From Isoetes taiwanensis (Eukaryota; Streptophyta; Lycopodiopsida; Isoetales; Isoetaceae), in NCBI GenBank assembly GCA_021234155.1, contig JAJEKV010000091.1:2487501-2551500 (forward strand): a stretch of DNA of 64,000 nucleotides, in the 5' to 3' direction. Shown in pieces: positions 53,250-64,000 of the stretch (position 1 is the first letter of the stretch; the number at the start of each line of letters is the position of its first letter). The position numbers and the translations under genes were made by a program. Under the pieces are notes generated by a model. That model saw only the letters and a list, made by a program, of their open reading frames with translations. It was not told where the DNA came from and ran no database searches.

Positions 53250-54915
53250 GCCTATCGCACTTGTGAAGGCGCAGGATTATTTGGATAAAAGCCCTGCCAG
53301 TAATCAGACGCCACGTCCGGGTATTGGTGTTGAATGCAAGTTCTCTGCGAATATTCCCAGCATATTTTTGTTGGTAAATTGGCTATGCAATTCTAGAATG
53401 ATAGGCGATAGATAGCAGATCGTAAAAATTGCAAGTCTCATTTTTATGCTTTTAATAATTTATTCCCTCTAGTAGTTATAACTATTTTGAAACAATTGCT
53501 GGCTGTCCTGCTTGGTGGGTGGATGCTACATTACAACCCTACGTTTATTGAAGGTATGCCCTATCCGGTATATGGCTTGTTATTCCTGGAAGGTTTGTTG
53601 ACGACATAAGAATCAAAGGATTGATCCTTATAAAATATGCTTGCAAGGACCATTCCATCTGGAAATTTTCTTGGGACAAACTACAGTTGACGAGTATGTA
53701 AGGTTGACGAGTATGTAAGGCCAGTGAGTATACAAGATGGCTTTTGGTCATTTGGCATCATATCTTTTTAGTATCTCTGAGATATGGTATAAAGCATAAG
53801 TCCTTGTATTGGTAGATGTGATAGCATAGATTTCAACCCTTCCATGACAAATGCCTGCATCTATTCGACTCATTCTTTTCATCTATTCAACCCATTTTGC
53901 TTGACTCCACATGTGTGCAGGCTTTGAACATTAGATGTGGAGGGATGATGAGGTTGTGCGGATGGAGGCATGAAATTTAACTTTACCTGCTGCGTGTTAC
54001 TTTCATGATCAAACAATTTCTGGCCAAAATTGAGACTACTTCAAATCATGGAATTGGCAGGGCATCTTTTTTATGGATCCAGTCTCAACCACAATACGTA
54101 TCACGCAATTCTAAACCAAGTCCATTCTAGTATTTTAAATTAGTCTAGTGTAATTCTAAGTGTATATGGTTCCTAAATGTAGAAGCTAGCTTTACAAATT
54201 TCTTGTGTAACAAGCATATAAGCACACTGTTAAAACTGGACTTGGTGAAAAGATGAAAGCATCTAAATGGGAACTTGCCCATGTTGGTAAGTTTAAGCCT
54301 TGATGGGGAAACATGTAACTAGATTCCTGAGCAAGGACTCGTAGTTGGGCTTGCTCTTGATAAGAACCTAAAGGAAATTTAGAGTGGCACATAGACTATT
54401 GATGCTGAGTAAGCTATCGAGCCTAAGCCTAAGCCAGTAAAGCAATGTCATTTTTAGAGGCCTAGCTATAAGGTAATTTCCACCTAGGTATTATAATGTA
54501 GCAAGAAAGCCTCCAAATCTTGAATCAACATTTGTTCTTCAATATGGTTTGTGAAAGCTACTTGTTCTTCTTGGGATAAGTTGACCTGTTTTTCTTGTTA
54601 CAAACTCAAGATCTTTCTCCTATGAGAGGGAGCAATCCTCAGCAAAGTGAGTAAATCCACACTAATTTTAGAGTTTTTTAACAAAATCTCAAACTCATCA
54701 TTTTCCTTTTCTTTCTTAGTGAACTTTTGGAAAGAAGGAAGGGGTACAACCTGATTTTCTTCATTTGGTTTAGCCTTATATTTACCTCCTCATTGGCTTG
54801 TGCTGATTCCTTGTTCTTTGGTTTGACATATCTCTGGTGTGAACATCCATAATCTCTTCTTGCTCCTCTGCCACCTGCACAAATCTGATTGGAACACTAG
54901 GTTCAGATGCAAACC
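53250..54915. other. intergenic, nothing recognised
   Basis: No supported gene. A GACGAGTATGTAAGG word is duplicated at 53690-53720. Confidence 0.5.
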
Positions 54916-55257
54916 TTACTGAGGTACTAGACTCTGTGTTCTTGGCTTTGTCTTCTTAGCAGAATAATCCTTAGCACTGCACCTATCCTCATAGTGGCAT
55001 ATGGCCTTGAAAAAAACACAGATGGGACATTCCTTACCATAATGTCCTCTTTTACCACACTTAATACATGGCCTGTACCAGCAAACATCTGAAGAATGGG
55101 TGTCCCTCATGCGATGTGCACAAGGAGGATAAGTTCTTCTCTCAGGCCTTGCAGCTTTCATTTCTTGCAGCTGCTTTGTCACCTCTAATAATGCCTCTGA
55201 AACCTTTGTAATTTTTGCGCTGACATCAGCCACATGGTTGTCTGAATCCTCCACCAC
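54916..55257 (-). pseudogene. gypsy gag fragment with zinc knuckle
   Basis: A minus-strand frame with a coiled segment (ITKVSEALLEVTKQLQEMKA) and CIKCGKRGHYGKECP, a CX2CX4HX4C knuckle, preceded by a Cys/His cluster (CAHRMRDTHSSDVCW). The same arrangement exists on the plus strand in the gypsy element at 58250-58480, so this is a related element in the opposite orientation. The fragment extends in broken frames to about 55590, where the plus-strand gypsy element was inserted. Confidence 0.75.
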
Positions 55258-55594
55258 TCTTGGCTTCTTTTTTCTTTTTGAAGCGCATAAGTTGGAGTAG
55301 GACCAGACCCCAGATATTCCTGTTTATAATCTGGATAAAAAAGATCATTAGGAACATGCAAATCATCAGGAAGATAAGAAAGCATGTCAGCAATTTCAAT
55401 GGCCTTATTAAAGGCTTTATGAATTGTATCAAACCCTTCTCATTTTTGTATCTTCAACATCTTTCTATGTACTCTTGGTCTGCTGCTCAAACCTCTTATA
55501 AAAGATGCTACAAGGTGCAGGATATGATTGGGTACTTGATTTACTTGGCATTTTACCAGATAGACATGAAACCTCTCAACATATTAGTGAATGG

Positions 55595-57432
55595 TGTTGC
55601 CCCCAAAGGGCAACATGCTAATTGTGTTCTATGCCTTCAAGTCAGGTTAAGTCATTTCTGAAGACTAGGTCAAAAGATTGGAAGAGCTTGGTAGTCAACA
55701 TTGGTATGGAGGTCAAAAGATGCTAACTTTCTAGGTCAACAAGTGCTCAAGCCAAAAGTTCACTAGAGCTACTCTGTTTGGAATCAAATGCTTAGTTAAA
55801 TAATATGCTCTAGAAGAATCTGGGTTATGAAGTTTGGAAGACATAGTTTGAAGATTGGAAGTTATGAGTTTGGAAGACCCCATGGTGTATAGTTTCTAAT
55901 CTTTCCCTTTGCTCCACCCCACTACTCCCATTTTAGTCTTTTTGGCTCAACATTGTTTTCATATCCATTGTTCATTCCCTTGCCATTATTGCTTTACCAT
56001 AGTTGCCATCTCCCTCAAATTCCCTATTGATTTCTTCAATGTGCCATTATCTTGCCTATTTCAAAACCAACTTAAGCCTTTGCCTCAAAAAAAAATATCA
56101 TTTTTTTTCCTTATTTTTCCTTGCCACCCCAATGGTCCCTCATAATTTCTTTTACCTTAATTCTTATTCCATCATATCTTCAGTGGTATATTCCCAACCT
56201 TGCTAAAAAATGCTTCAAAGATTCCCTATCTTCTTGCACGTGTGGGCAATCATTCCTATGGTCATTGGGCTACAATTTTCTTTAAGTATTTTATGGGTAC
56301 AAGCCTTTGAACCATTGGCCAAGCTTTCAAAAATGGCCGAATACAGCATATACAGGGTATATTCCTAGGAAAATACGAAACTGTATCGCGCAAATTATGC
56401 AAAAAATACAGCTGAAGAACCCTAGAACTGGAAATCCGGCTCGAATCATGCCTTCCCGCGCTCCATTCTCTCTGAGACCACCCTATTCTTGGATTCCGAA
56501 ACTTAAGCAATAGAATAAGCCTAAAATTACTACCTGCTGAGCAAGGTCTGAACGATCCTTGAAGTTCCTGAGCTCTCCTCAACTGGATTTACAAGATCTA
56601 GTTGACATTACTTTCAAAAATTATTTATTGACTTGAGATGATTATTTTCCTGTGATTTAAAGCTATGAAGCATCCTTATATTCTGTTATCATGATATATT
56701 TACCTCCATATCAATTCAAATCGATTGCCAAGTTGTCAAATCCATTTCTGATATTTCCTTCTACAATTCTTGCTACAAAATATCCCTGAGAAAAATTCAC
56801 AGCGTGTTTTCCAATTCTTTTTTGGCCCACTTTGACTATTCTTAGGGCTTGTGCAAGCCAAGGGAGTTGAAATCATCCAAAATACCACGTATAGCTCAAA
56901 TTCAAAAAAAAAATTCTTTGGTTTGAGCAGTTTTGATCAGTATTTTGCCAAATCTAGTCACAAAAAATACCTTTACACATCCAAATGAGGATTTGACCGC
57001 TTGCCTCTCTTCCTTAGCACCATTGCAACCTATTTGCTTTGTGAATTCTCAAAAAGATGATTGGCAACTCCAAATCTCAATTTCTGATCACTGTTTTCCA
57101 CGTTTGACCACACTTTGAGCTCGAATAACTCACAAATTAAGTTTCTGACTTGGTCAGAGGCTTTACTGTTGGTTATCTACAACTTTTTTGACCAAGTCTA
57201 CAGTGCATGACTTAAAAATCGATCTGCATCTCAACACCACAATTTGTTTTGGCGGAGAGGTGCCATTTTTGGAAATGGGAAAGGTATAGAACTCAAATTT
57301 TTTGAACTTGTCTTTGGAATTATCTTGCATAGACTGATCACCTTAAGTGATCTGGAGGTTCTAACCCCAATTTGAGTGAAAACTTGAATTGGTTCCTTGT
57401 GGTTGACCTTTAAGCCAGGTTTAGGGTCAACA
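55595..57432 (+). repeat. left LTR of the plus-strand gypsy element
   Basis: Start fixed by comparison with 63637. The inner end is placed at GTCAACA (57432), giving TGTTG/CAACA ends, because a sequence like the complement of tRNA-Gln follows. Length about 1838 bp. It begins with a short hairpin TGTTGCCC/GGGCAACA. Confidence 0.7.
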
Positions 57433-57435
57433 TTT

Positions 57436-57453
57436 TGGAGGTTCTACCGAGAT
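57436..57453 (+). other. primer-binding site, tRNA-Gln type (tentative)
   Basis: TGGAGGTTCTACCGAGA resembles the complement of the 3' end of plant tRNA-Gln (TGGAGGTCCTACCGGGA from memory, two differences). It lies three bases after the proposed LTR end. Confidence 0.5.
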
Positions 57454-57593
57454 CTTCCTGGATCTCAGAACTCATGGCTCCAAAACAAAAATTTCCAGTG
57501 AGAACAAGAGCCATTAGAAGATATTGATGCATCGGATCATTGAGAGAAAGGCCATTGAATTCAAGTTTTTCAACTAGCCACGCTTCAAAACAT

Positions 57594-58520
57594 GCCATAC
57601 CAATTTGAGTTGAATGTCCCTGTTCCTTTGCCTACTTTTTGATTCGGTATGAGTGCTAACAACTTCTTGAGAATATTTGAGGATTATTATAGGGATTATG
57701 GCTTCAAGAAGGGATGCAAGCTCGAAAGTTGAAAAAATGTTTCAAAGAAGAAAGTGAAACCGGTGCTTGGTTAACTTATGAAAAGCTAATGGGCACCACT
57801 TCATGAGATGAACTTGTCAAGAAGTTTGGATAGATTTGGTAAGTTAGCTGCTCCCAAAGATTTGGTTAATGAGTTGCAAAGTTTTTCTATACATGCGAGG
57901 GGAGAGTGTGAATCAAGTACAAAGAAAGATTTAGCACATTTATGAGCGGTGTCAAAGAGCGCAGTCACAATTCCCACACTTTTTTAGTTCTTGCTTTCAT
58001 CAATGGTCCGGAAAGGAGACCGGATATCCAAAGGAAATTGCTCAAGATCCAAGGCTCGGCTGAAGGATTGATTCCATATACAAAGTTTTTGCCAAAACTA
58101 CTGATCGACTCAAATGCTCTCTACTTTGCACGATAAGCACCATATCTCTCACCATGGCCATGATCCTTTTTATCCACGATGCTCTTGATGCACATTATGA
58201 TCATCACCCTTCCATTCGGTTTATGCCATCTGAGAAAAGAAAAGAAGAAATCTAAAGAGGAGGAAGCTAGTTCTCAAGTTGAAGAGGTTAAATCAGACCT
58301 ATCTAAGGTTCTTGAGGCTTTAGCGAGAATTAACCAAACAACTAGTTGAGCTCAAAGCGCAAGAACAGGTAAAAACTTACCCTGAATGTGTTCATTGCAA
58401 TAGGAATACTCATCCATCGAAATCTGCTATTGGCAAGTGTGTCCTAAATGCAATATAAAGGCCACTTTGGAAAAGAATGTCTGTTTGTTCTTTTACGCAA
58501 AGAAGTTGGTCATCTTGATG
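57594..58520 (+). pseudogene. gag of the plus-strand gypsy element, frameshifted
   Basis: Pieces of Gag follow an ATG near 57594: FLRIFEDYYRDYGFKKG, APKDLVNELQSFSIHARGE, FLVLAFINGPERRPDIQRKL, then a coiled piece (EVKSDLSKVLEALARINQTT) and a degenerate knuckle around 58385-58480. Every piece is in a different frame with stops between. Confidence 0.6.
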
Positions 58521-58524
58521 TTAA

Positions 58525-59013
58525 GTGTCTTTGTTAAAGAATACTTTGCCAAGCGGGAACAAGAAAAAGGAGGAACCTAAGCCCTCTGTGAGATTTGCTG
58601 AACTAAGTACTTCAATAAGGTTTATCCAGGCTACAGAAGCTCCCAAGACTGAAGAAGTTATGGCAGTGCAAACTAGGAGAATGAATGAAGTCAATACACA
58701 TGTTGAATCGAGTAGACATCCCACAGCCAGGTCTCCATCACCTACAATAGAGTCACCTGCTCAAATGATAGCTCCACCTCCACAGCAAAAATATGGTAAG
58801 AAAGACCAAGACCTTGATGAAGTCGATATTTTGCTCAAAAATTCTAAGGTGAGTGTGGATCTTTTCACACTGCTAAAGATTGCACCCAGCTACAGAAAAA
58901 GGGTGCTCCAGCAAACTAGTGGTGAGCAATTAAATGCTTGTATAAACTTCACTAATGCCACTGATCTTGTTCTAGCACAGAATGAAGAAGATTTACATGT
59001 TCAGCTGCTTTAG
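58525..59013 (+). pseudogene. gag-protease linker region
   Basis: A 162-codon frame (KPSVRFAELSTSIRF, MAVQTRRMNEVNTHVESS, DEVDILLKNSKVSVDLFTLLKIAPSYRK). It corresponds to the region between knuckle and protease of plant Tat/Athila-like elements, with its DLFTLLKIAPSYR-type segment. It ends in a TAG just before the protease. Confidence 0.6.
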
Positions 59014-59028
59014 GAGGTTTTACCTTTT

Positions 59029-59288
59029 CAAATGTATTACTTGATGGGGGATCTCCCCTAAACATCATGCCATATCACATTATGAAGAAGTGTGGTTTCG
59101 AGGTGGACAAGAGAGCTTCTATATTATTAAGATCTTTTTATAATGCTAAAATTACTCCTATTGGTGTGGTGACTAAAGTGCCTGTTAATACAGAAGGCAT
59201 AACTGTAGCTGCTAACTTTATTGTGGTGGCTTTTGAAGATATAGGAGATGAATCTGATATCTATGACCTACTTTTAGGGAGGAGATAG
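59029..59288 (+). pseudogene. aspartic protease of the plus-strand gypsy element
   Basis: The frame carries LLDGGSPLNIMP (59038-59073), the retropepsin active site in D-G-G form, then FYNAKITPIGVVTKVPV and FIVVAFEDI, YDLLLGR, the closing motif. It is followed by a TAG at 59286-59288. Confidence 0.8.
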
Positions 59289-59297
59289 TTAGCTACC

Positions 59298-60665
59298 GTG
59301 GATGCTAGGCCAGTCTGGTCTCAAGGGAGATGTACCATCTCCAATGGCTCTCAAACTGCTACTATTTACAACCAAGAAGGCTCTTATGACTCCAAAGAAG
59401 AGGTAAACTTTATTAAGGAAATGCTAATTGAGGAGCCTTTGGGATCTTACAGGTTAAAAAACACAAGACCAAGAAAATATGAAATGGTTCCTCTTATTAT
59501 GGAGTGTGCACTTCCCAGCAAACAAGGACCAACGGGTTTCTTATGGTTTGATGGAGGTATCTCTAAAAAACTAAATGTTGCATCATCTGCTGCTATTTTG
59601 AAAAATTCTTCTCACAAACTCTTAGCTAAAGTAGGAAGAATTTTTCCTCAAGTCACTTCTAATGTAGCAGAATATAAAGCTTTGATTGCAGGTCTTCAGG
59701 AAGCCAAAGCTATGGATATTGCCAATATCCATATTTATGGTGATTCACAATTAATTTGCAGACAAGTTTCAGGAGATTATCAAACAAAAAATACAGATAT
59801 GGAGCTTTTGAAGAATCAGGCAATGGGGGTACTCTCAAGTTTTGCTTCATGGAGGATCACTCATATCCCAAGAGAAAAAAATTTTGAGGCTGATGCCCTG
59901 TGTAGGGAAAATCTCATGTCACATTTGACTGAGGGAGCTATTCCTGAAGATGACCTTGATGACAATGAAGTAAAAGCACTCTGTCCTATTTTGACTATTG
60001 ATGCATCAGAAAAAAAAGATACTGAGGAGATTGTGATCACAAAAAATGGTACACCTAGAACTCTGTTTGTTGGAGATCTGATTGAATATCAAAACAGGGA
60101 GAGCATACAAATGTTCTTTGAAGAAAGGAAAGATGTATTTGCTTGGGACTATTCAGAACTATCAGGTATCAAAACTGAGGTATGCCAATTTGAAATTAAG
60201 ATCAAGGAAGGTTGTAAACCTGTCTTTCAAAAATTAAGGAGAATTAATGCTTCACTTATGGGGTTAATAAAGGATGAATTGAATAAGATGTTAGATGCAG
60301 GTGTGATTATTGAAATCATTAATCTAGAATGGGTATCTTGCATTGTTCCTGTAGAAAAGAAAAGTGGTGCTTTAAGAATTTGCATTGATTATCGAGATCT
60401 CAACAAAGCCACCATCAAGGATTGTTACCCTTTGCCTTTTCTAGAAGAGATCTTATATGCTGTAGCAGGTAAGGAGGTGTATTCATTTTTGGATGGATTC
60501 TCAGGATTCAACCAGATCAGCATTAAAGAAGAAGACCCAGCCAAAAACTTCCTTTATCACTCCCTGGGGTACATATGCTATGAAAAGAATGTCTTTTGGT
60601 TTGATGAATGCTCCAGCTACCTTCCAAAGGGCAATGGATGTTATTTTCAAATCAATGTCTGTTGA
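59298..60665 (+). pseudogene. extra RNase H followed by reverse transcriptase fingers
   Basis: A 455-codon frame. Residues about 77-215 are a complete RNase H of RVT_3 type: FDGG, NVAEYKALIAGL, YGDSQLICRQVSGDY, HIPREKNFEADAL, with all four acidic residues D-E-D-D. After a linker come the RT fingers: FQKLRRINASLMGLIKDELNKM, LDAGVIIEI, CIVPVEKKSGALRICIDYRDLN and KEVYSFLDGFSGFNQISI, where the first catalytic aspartate is present. The frame then shifts. Standard plant elements have RT before any RNase H, so this order is unusual. Confidence 0.85.
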
Positions 60666-61046
60666 AGAGTTCAGGGTGTACTTAGATGACCTTTGCCTAG
60701 GTTCTCATCCATCTAATCATGTGGAGCTACTTGCAAAAATTTGTTCTTTGTGCAGGAGTTCAGGAGTCAATCTAAATCCAAAGAAATGCATCTTTTTGCA
60801 TCAAAAGGACAACTCTTAGGGCATGAGGTATCCAGCCTAGGCATTCAAGTTGCTCAAGACAAGATTGAAGCCCTAAAAAAACTAGCACCTCCCAAGAATC
60901 TAAAACAGGTCAAAAGTTTTGTTGGTATGACAAGTTTTCTCAGGATGTATATTCCTAATTTTGCTCATATTTTGAGCCCCATTTCTAGATTGATAAGGGT
61001 AGGTAAGTTCTCCAAGTCTGAAAGTAAGCATATGCCTATCACATAG
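60493..61046 (+). pseudogene. reverse transcriptase palm and thumb, two frames
   Basis: The first frame has FGLMNAPATFQRAMDVIF and the catalytic box VYLDDLCLGS with both aspartates; the second (from 60741) has LGHEVSSLGIQV, KKLAPPKNLKQVKSFVGM and FLRMYIPNFAHILSPISRL. The two are joined by a frameshift near 60790. Confidence 0.88.
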
Positions 61047-61106
61047 ACTTCAGAATGCCAAGAGCCTTTTGACTTTCTCGTTCTATCCATATGTGAAGCC
61101 ACACTT

Positions 61107-61334
61107 TTGAGAAAACCAGATTTGAATATGCCATTTGAAGTTTATATTACTGTTACTAAAAAAGCTATAGGATTAGCCATTTTGCATGATAAGCATACCA
61201 TAGTGTTTGCAAGTAAACAATGGTCTGCTCTAGAGGAGAGATATACCAGAATAGAAAAAAGTGTTGCTGCCCTCATGTTTCTTATCAATAGGCAAGGACA
61301 CTTGCTTACGAAGAGTCAAGTCAAGTCTACATGA
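61107..61334 (+). pseudogene. native RNase H, first catalytic residue lost
   Basis: The frame reads MPFEVYITVTKKAIGLAILHD, FASKQWSALEERYTRIEKSVAALMF. This is the native Gypsy RNase H directly after RT. The expected first-strand motif TDAS is TVTK here, so the first catalytic aspartate is missing, while the glutamate is kept (TRIEKSV). In elements with two RNase H domains the native one is known to decay. Confidence 0.75.
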
Positions 61335-61699
61335 AGCAAAATCCAATGGGTCTCTTGTTTGGTAAGGCAACCAAGTAAGCCAAAAATCCAAAGATGGGCT
61401 TGTAAGTTGCAAAGTTATGATATTTACAAAAAAGAATTACATTTGCACGAAGTCCTAGCCTTTATTTGCCTTATATATTTTTTGACCATGAAGATGAGTT
61501 GGATACTGCTGACACTTCACTTGCAGTAGCTCATGTAGAGTTAACTCCGGAAGATCAAGCTGATGGGGGATGGCAACAACCTATTAGAGATTTCTTACAA
61601 CATGGAATCATCTCTTCAAGCCTCACTTCAAACCAAAAAAGAAGACTCAAGGATAAATCACGAGACAATTCAAGATGATAGACAATGTCTTGTGCAAAG

Positions 61700-62350
61700 T
61701 CAACCGAGATGGAGTCTTGTTGAGGTGTGTGTGGATGAAAGTGAGTCCGCTCTAATCATCGAGGGAAATGCACAAAGGTATTTGTGGAGGGCATTTTGCT
61801 GGTGATACTACAAAGACAAAAAAGATTCTCGTGCGGATACTATTGGCCCTCTTGTTTTTAAAGATTGTTATGAGATTATAAAGACTTGCCATCAATGCCA
61901 AATCTTTAGCAAAAGAATTTTACTTCAGTGCCCTTAATCCCATCATATCTCCGGGGCCCTTTCAGATTTGAGGATTAGATTATATTGGCCCTATTAATCC
62001 TTCTTACGCATGTCAACATCAGCATATCATTGTGGCCCGCAGTTATTTTACTAAATGGAAGGAAGCTATACCTTTGAGGCGGGGCTAATTTTGCCACAAG
62101 CGCAAGATTTTTACATGAGTATGTTTGTTCCAGGTTTGGTATTCCTTTTTAGATTTGCATTACGATAGGGGCACGCCTTTTGTTAATGAAGTTATTGCTA
62201 ACTTGTTGGACATCTTGAAGGTCAAGCATACCAAAAGCTCCTCATACTATCCCCAAGGTAATGGACAAGTTTGAAGCTACTAACAAAGTGTTGAAAAATA
62301 TCTTCAGAGAAGACAATTGAGGTCAACAAGAGGGATTGGCATGTCAAAAT
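61700..62350 (+). pseudogene. integrase core, badly broken
   Basis: Short translatable pieces such as YYWPSC (zinc-binding region, near 61830) and KHTKSSSYYPQGNGQ (near 62222-62267, around the catalytic glutamate) lie in different frames with many stops. Confidence 0.6.
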
Positions 62351-62351
62351 A

Positions 62352-62861
62352 GTGGATGCACTTTGGGCTTATAGAGTCACTATCAAAACAGCTACAAATC
62401 ATACACCCTTCAATTTGGTTTATGGCATAGAGGCAGTCTTACCAGTGGAACTCGAGTTGCCTTCCCTGAGGTTAGCTCATAAACTATGCTTACCTTTTGA
62501 ACATGCCTTGCAGGAAAGATTGGATGCCTTGCTGCACCTAGATGAATATAAGATGGAGGCTGAGAATACTAATTTGCTGAAAAAGGCCAAAGATCTGGCT
62601 GCATTCAAAGCTGCACATAGAATACAGGGCACTTTTAGGGAAGGAGAACTTGTCCTCAAGTGGAATAAGTCAAAAGAAGACTCAACTGGCAAATTTGATA
62701 ATATTTGGGAGGGACCCTTTGTGGTGCTGGAATCTGCAGGTACCAATTCATATTGGTTACAAGAGGTTGCCTCAGGAATGTTGTTACCAAATCCTATTAA
62801 TACCTTGCATTTGAAGAGGTATTGGGACCAGCATGCTTGCTTGTCTCTCTTTCTGCATTAG
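62352..62861 (+). pseudogene. integrase C-terminus of the plus-strand gypsy element
   Basis: A 169-codon frame: DALWAYRVTIKTATNHTPFNLVYGIEAVLPVE, the segment after the catalytic glutamate, then a helical linker and the C-terminal barrel (FREGELVLKWN, GKFDNIWEGPFVVLE, SYWLQEVASG, NTLHLKRYW). It ends naturally with TAG. It has no chromodomain, which agrees with a Tat/Athila-like element. Confidence 0.87.
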
Positions 62862-63029
62862 AAAAGTTTAAAAATTTATGGTAGGATTAGTATAGTTAAA
62901 CCTATTTAATTCTTTGAGCATATTACTTTGATAAGTTAACTTTATGATTGTAGGTTGAGCTGCCTTGAGGACAGTATGGATGGTCTCAAGTAAAGGAATG
63001 ATTACTAATGCTTTACCAAGTGCCATATG

Positions 63030-63330
63030 CAGGAGCATCCTTTTTTCCATCTTTATTCACCTGCCATAAGTGGTCCTACTATTCATCTAGACTTCTTACT
63101 CTTGTTTTCATTCCCATAAAAGCACTCTGCAAATCAGCTTTACCACCAAAGCAGGGTTGCAAGTTTTTGAGATTAACTAGTTTGTTTGTTTCCATGACAG
63201 GTGCATCCTTTTTCCATTTTCATTCATCTGCTATAAGTAGTCTTGCCACTCATCTAAACTCCTTATTCTTGTTTTTCATTCCCTAAAAGAAAGCACTCTG
63301 CAATTCAGCTTCACCATCATAGCAGAGCTG
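63030..63330. repeat. tandem duplication of about 168 bp
   Basis: CAGG.GCATCCTTTTT.CCAT, TATTC..CTGC.ATAAGT and AAGCACTCTGCAA.TCAGCTT recur in order at 63030 and 63198. It lies between the integrase stop and the right LTR. Confidence 0.8.
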
Positions 63331-63636
63331 CTCTTGAAAAGTTCAAGGAAGCACACATTCTTTTGTTTTGGCGAGACCTCAACAGTTTCACATCCACTTC
63401 ACCCTCACACACCGCATCCCCATCATTATCCTATCATATTCATACTCATTTTCATTCTTTTTCACTCATCATATTCCATCCACATCCTTCCTCCATCATA
63501 TTCACTCCTATTCCATCAACACTTGCACACTACCACTACATCCTCTCTCCATCATAATTCTCACCCAAGCACCTTGGTACAAGATTGAAGACCCTTTATG
63601 GCTGAGGGGACCAGCCATTCTTTTGTTTTGGCGAGA

Positions 63637-64000
63637 TGTTGCCCCCAAAGGGCAACATGCTAATTGTGTTCTATGCCTTCAAATCAGGTTAAGTCATTTC
63701 TGAAGACTAGGTCAAAAGATTGGAAGAGCTTGGTAGTCAACATTGGTATGGAGGTCAAAAGATGCTAACTTTCTAGGTCAACAAGTGCTCAAGCCAAAAG
63801 TTCACTAGAGGTACTCTGTTTGGAATCAAATGCTTAGTTAAATAATATGCTCTAGAAGAATCTGGGTTATGAAGTTTGGAAGACATAGTTTGAAGATTGG
63901 AAGTTATGAGTTTGGAAGACCCCATGGTGTATAGTTTCTAATCTTTCCCTTTGCTCCACCCCACTACTCCCATTTTAGTCTTTTTGGCTCAACATTGTTT
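63637..64000 (+). repeat. right LTR, first 364 bp
   Basis: Starts TGTTGCCCCCAAAGG and matches 55595-55958 with two visible differences (TTCAAATCAGG for TTCAAGTCAGG, GAGGTAC for GAGCTAC). Continues past the window. Confidence 0.94.

Larger units (their letters stand above)
55595..64000 (+). mobile_element. Ty3/gypsy element with upstream second RNase H
   Basis: The left LTR starts at 55595 (TGTTGCCCCCAAAGG) and the right LTR at 63637; the shared 364 bp differ at about two sites. Order of domains: gag remnants, zinc knuckle, protease, extra RNase H, RT, native RNase H, integrase. The extra RNase H (RVT_3 or archaeal type) is known from the Tat branch, where I expect it after the native RNase H; here it precedes RT. 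The pol frame is broken at several points despite near-identical LTRs. The right LTR runs off the window. Confidence 0.9.

Overview
This is nuclear DNA of a land plant. The signs are intron-scale gene spacing, nested LTR retrotransposons, exons of a plant-type PP2A scaffold subunit, an NDR1/HIN1-like (LEA_2) membrane protein and a nuclear gene for a plastid-targeted protein. The species cannot be fixed from sequence alone. Repeated DUF7869-type gene remnants and the rarity of ordinary genes suggest a repeat-rich genome, perhaps not a flowering plant, but this is weak inference.

Layout. 1-4009: 5' part of a decayed Ty1/copia element (minus strand), inserted into the 3' LTR of the next element. 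4010-15910: a Ty3/gypsy chromovirus (minus strand). Between its 5' LTR and gag it carries extra genes: a 394-codon protein ending in a complete histone H3 fold (12219-13403) and an acidic unknown protein (9985-11497, two overlapping frames). Five copies of an exactly 64-bp double hairpin lie around these genes. 15925-16960: a cluster of nested palindromes (foldback-like). 18236-19300 and 36583-39678: remnants of DUF7869-type transposase-like genes. A 16.2-kb LTR element lies between them (19502-35664, target duplication ACCTG). It is related to the histone-bearing element by its ends but has no recognisable pol, and it holds a PP2A-A gene fragment. 39790-42600: short palindromic and tandem repeats. 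45688-46338: NHL/LEA_2 gene. 48021-48270: MITE candidate. 49841-52189: a very young 2.35-kb non-autonomous LTR element with identical-looking LTRs and target duplication GGGAT, carrying a 495-codon ORF of unknown origin. 52502-53248: plastid-targeted protein gene (minus). 55595 to the end: a Ty3/gypsy element (plus) whose second, complete RNase H lies upstream of the reverse transcriptase.

Most interesting: the chromovirus that encodes its own H3-like histone. The same element encodes a chromodomain (now frameshifted) in its integrase. The H3-like protein starts with a near copy of the H3 tail (MARTK then TARK). The H3-like gene and the acidic gene each have their own TATA box and telo-box about 110-140 bp upstream of the start codon, and hairpin repeats lie on both sides. 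The accessory ORFs and gag are open while pol is broken in many places, although the LTR pair differs at only about six of 408 compared sites. This suggests an element that supplies or manipulates chromatin and is now moved in trans, or whose frames are disturbed by assembly indels. All family assignments are by eye from motifs.
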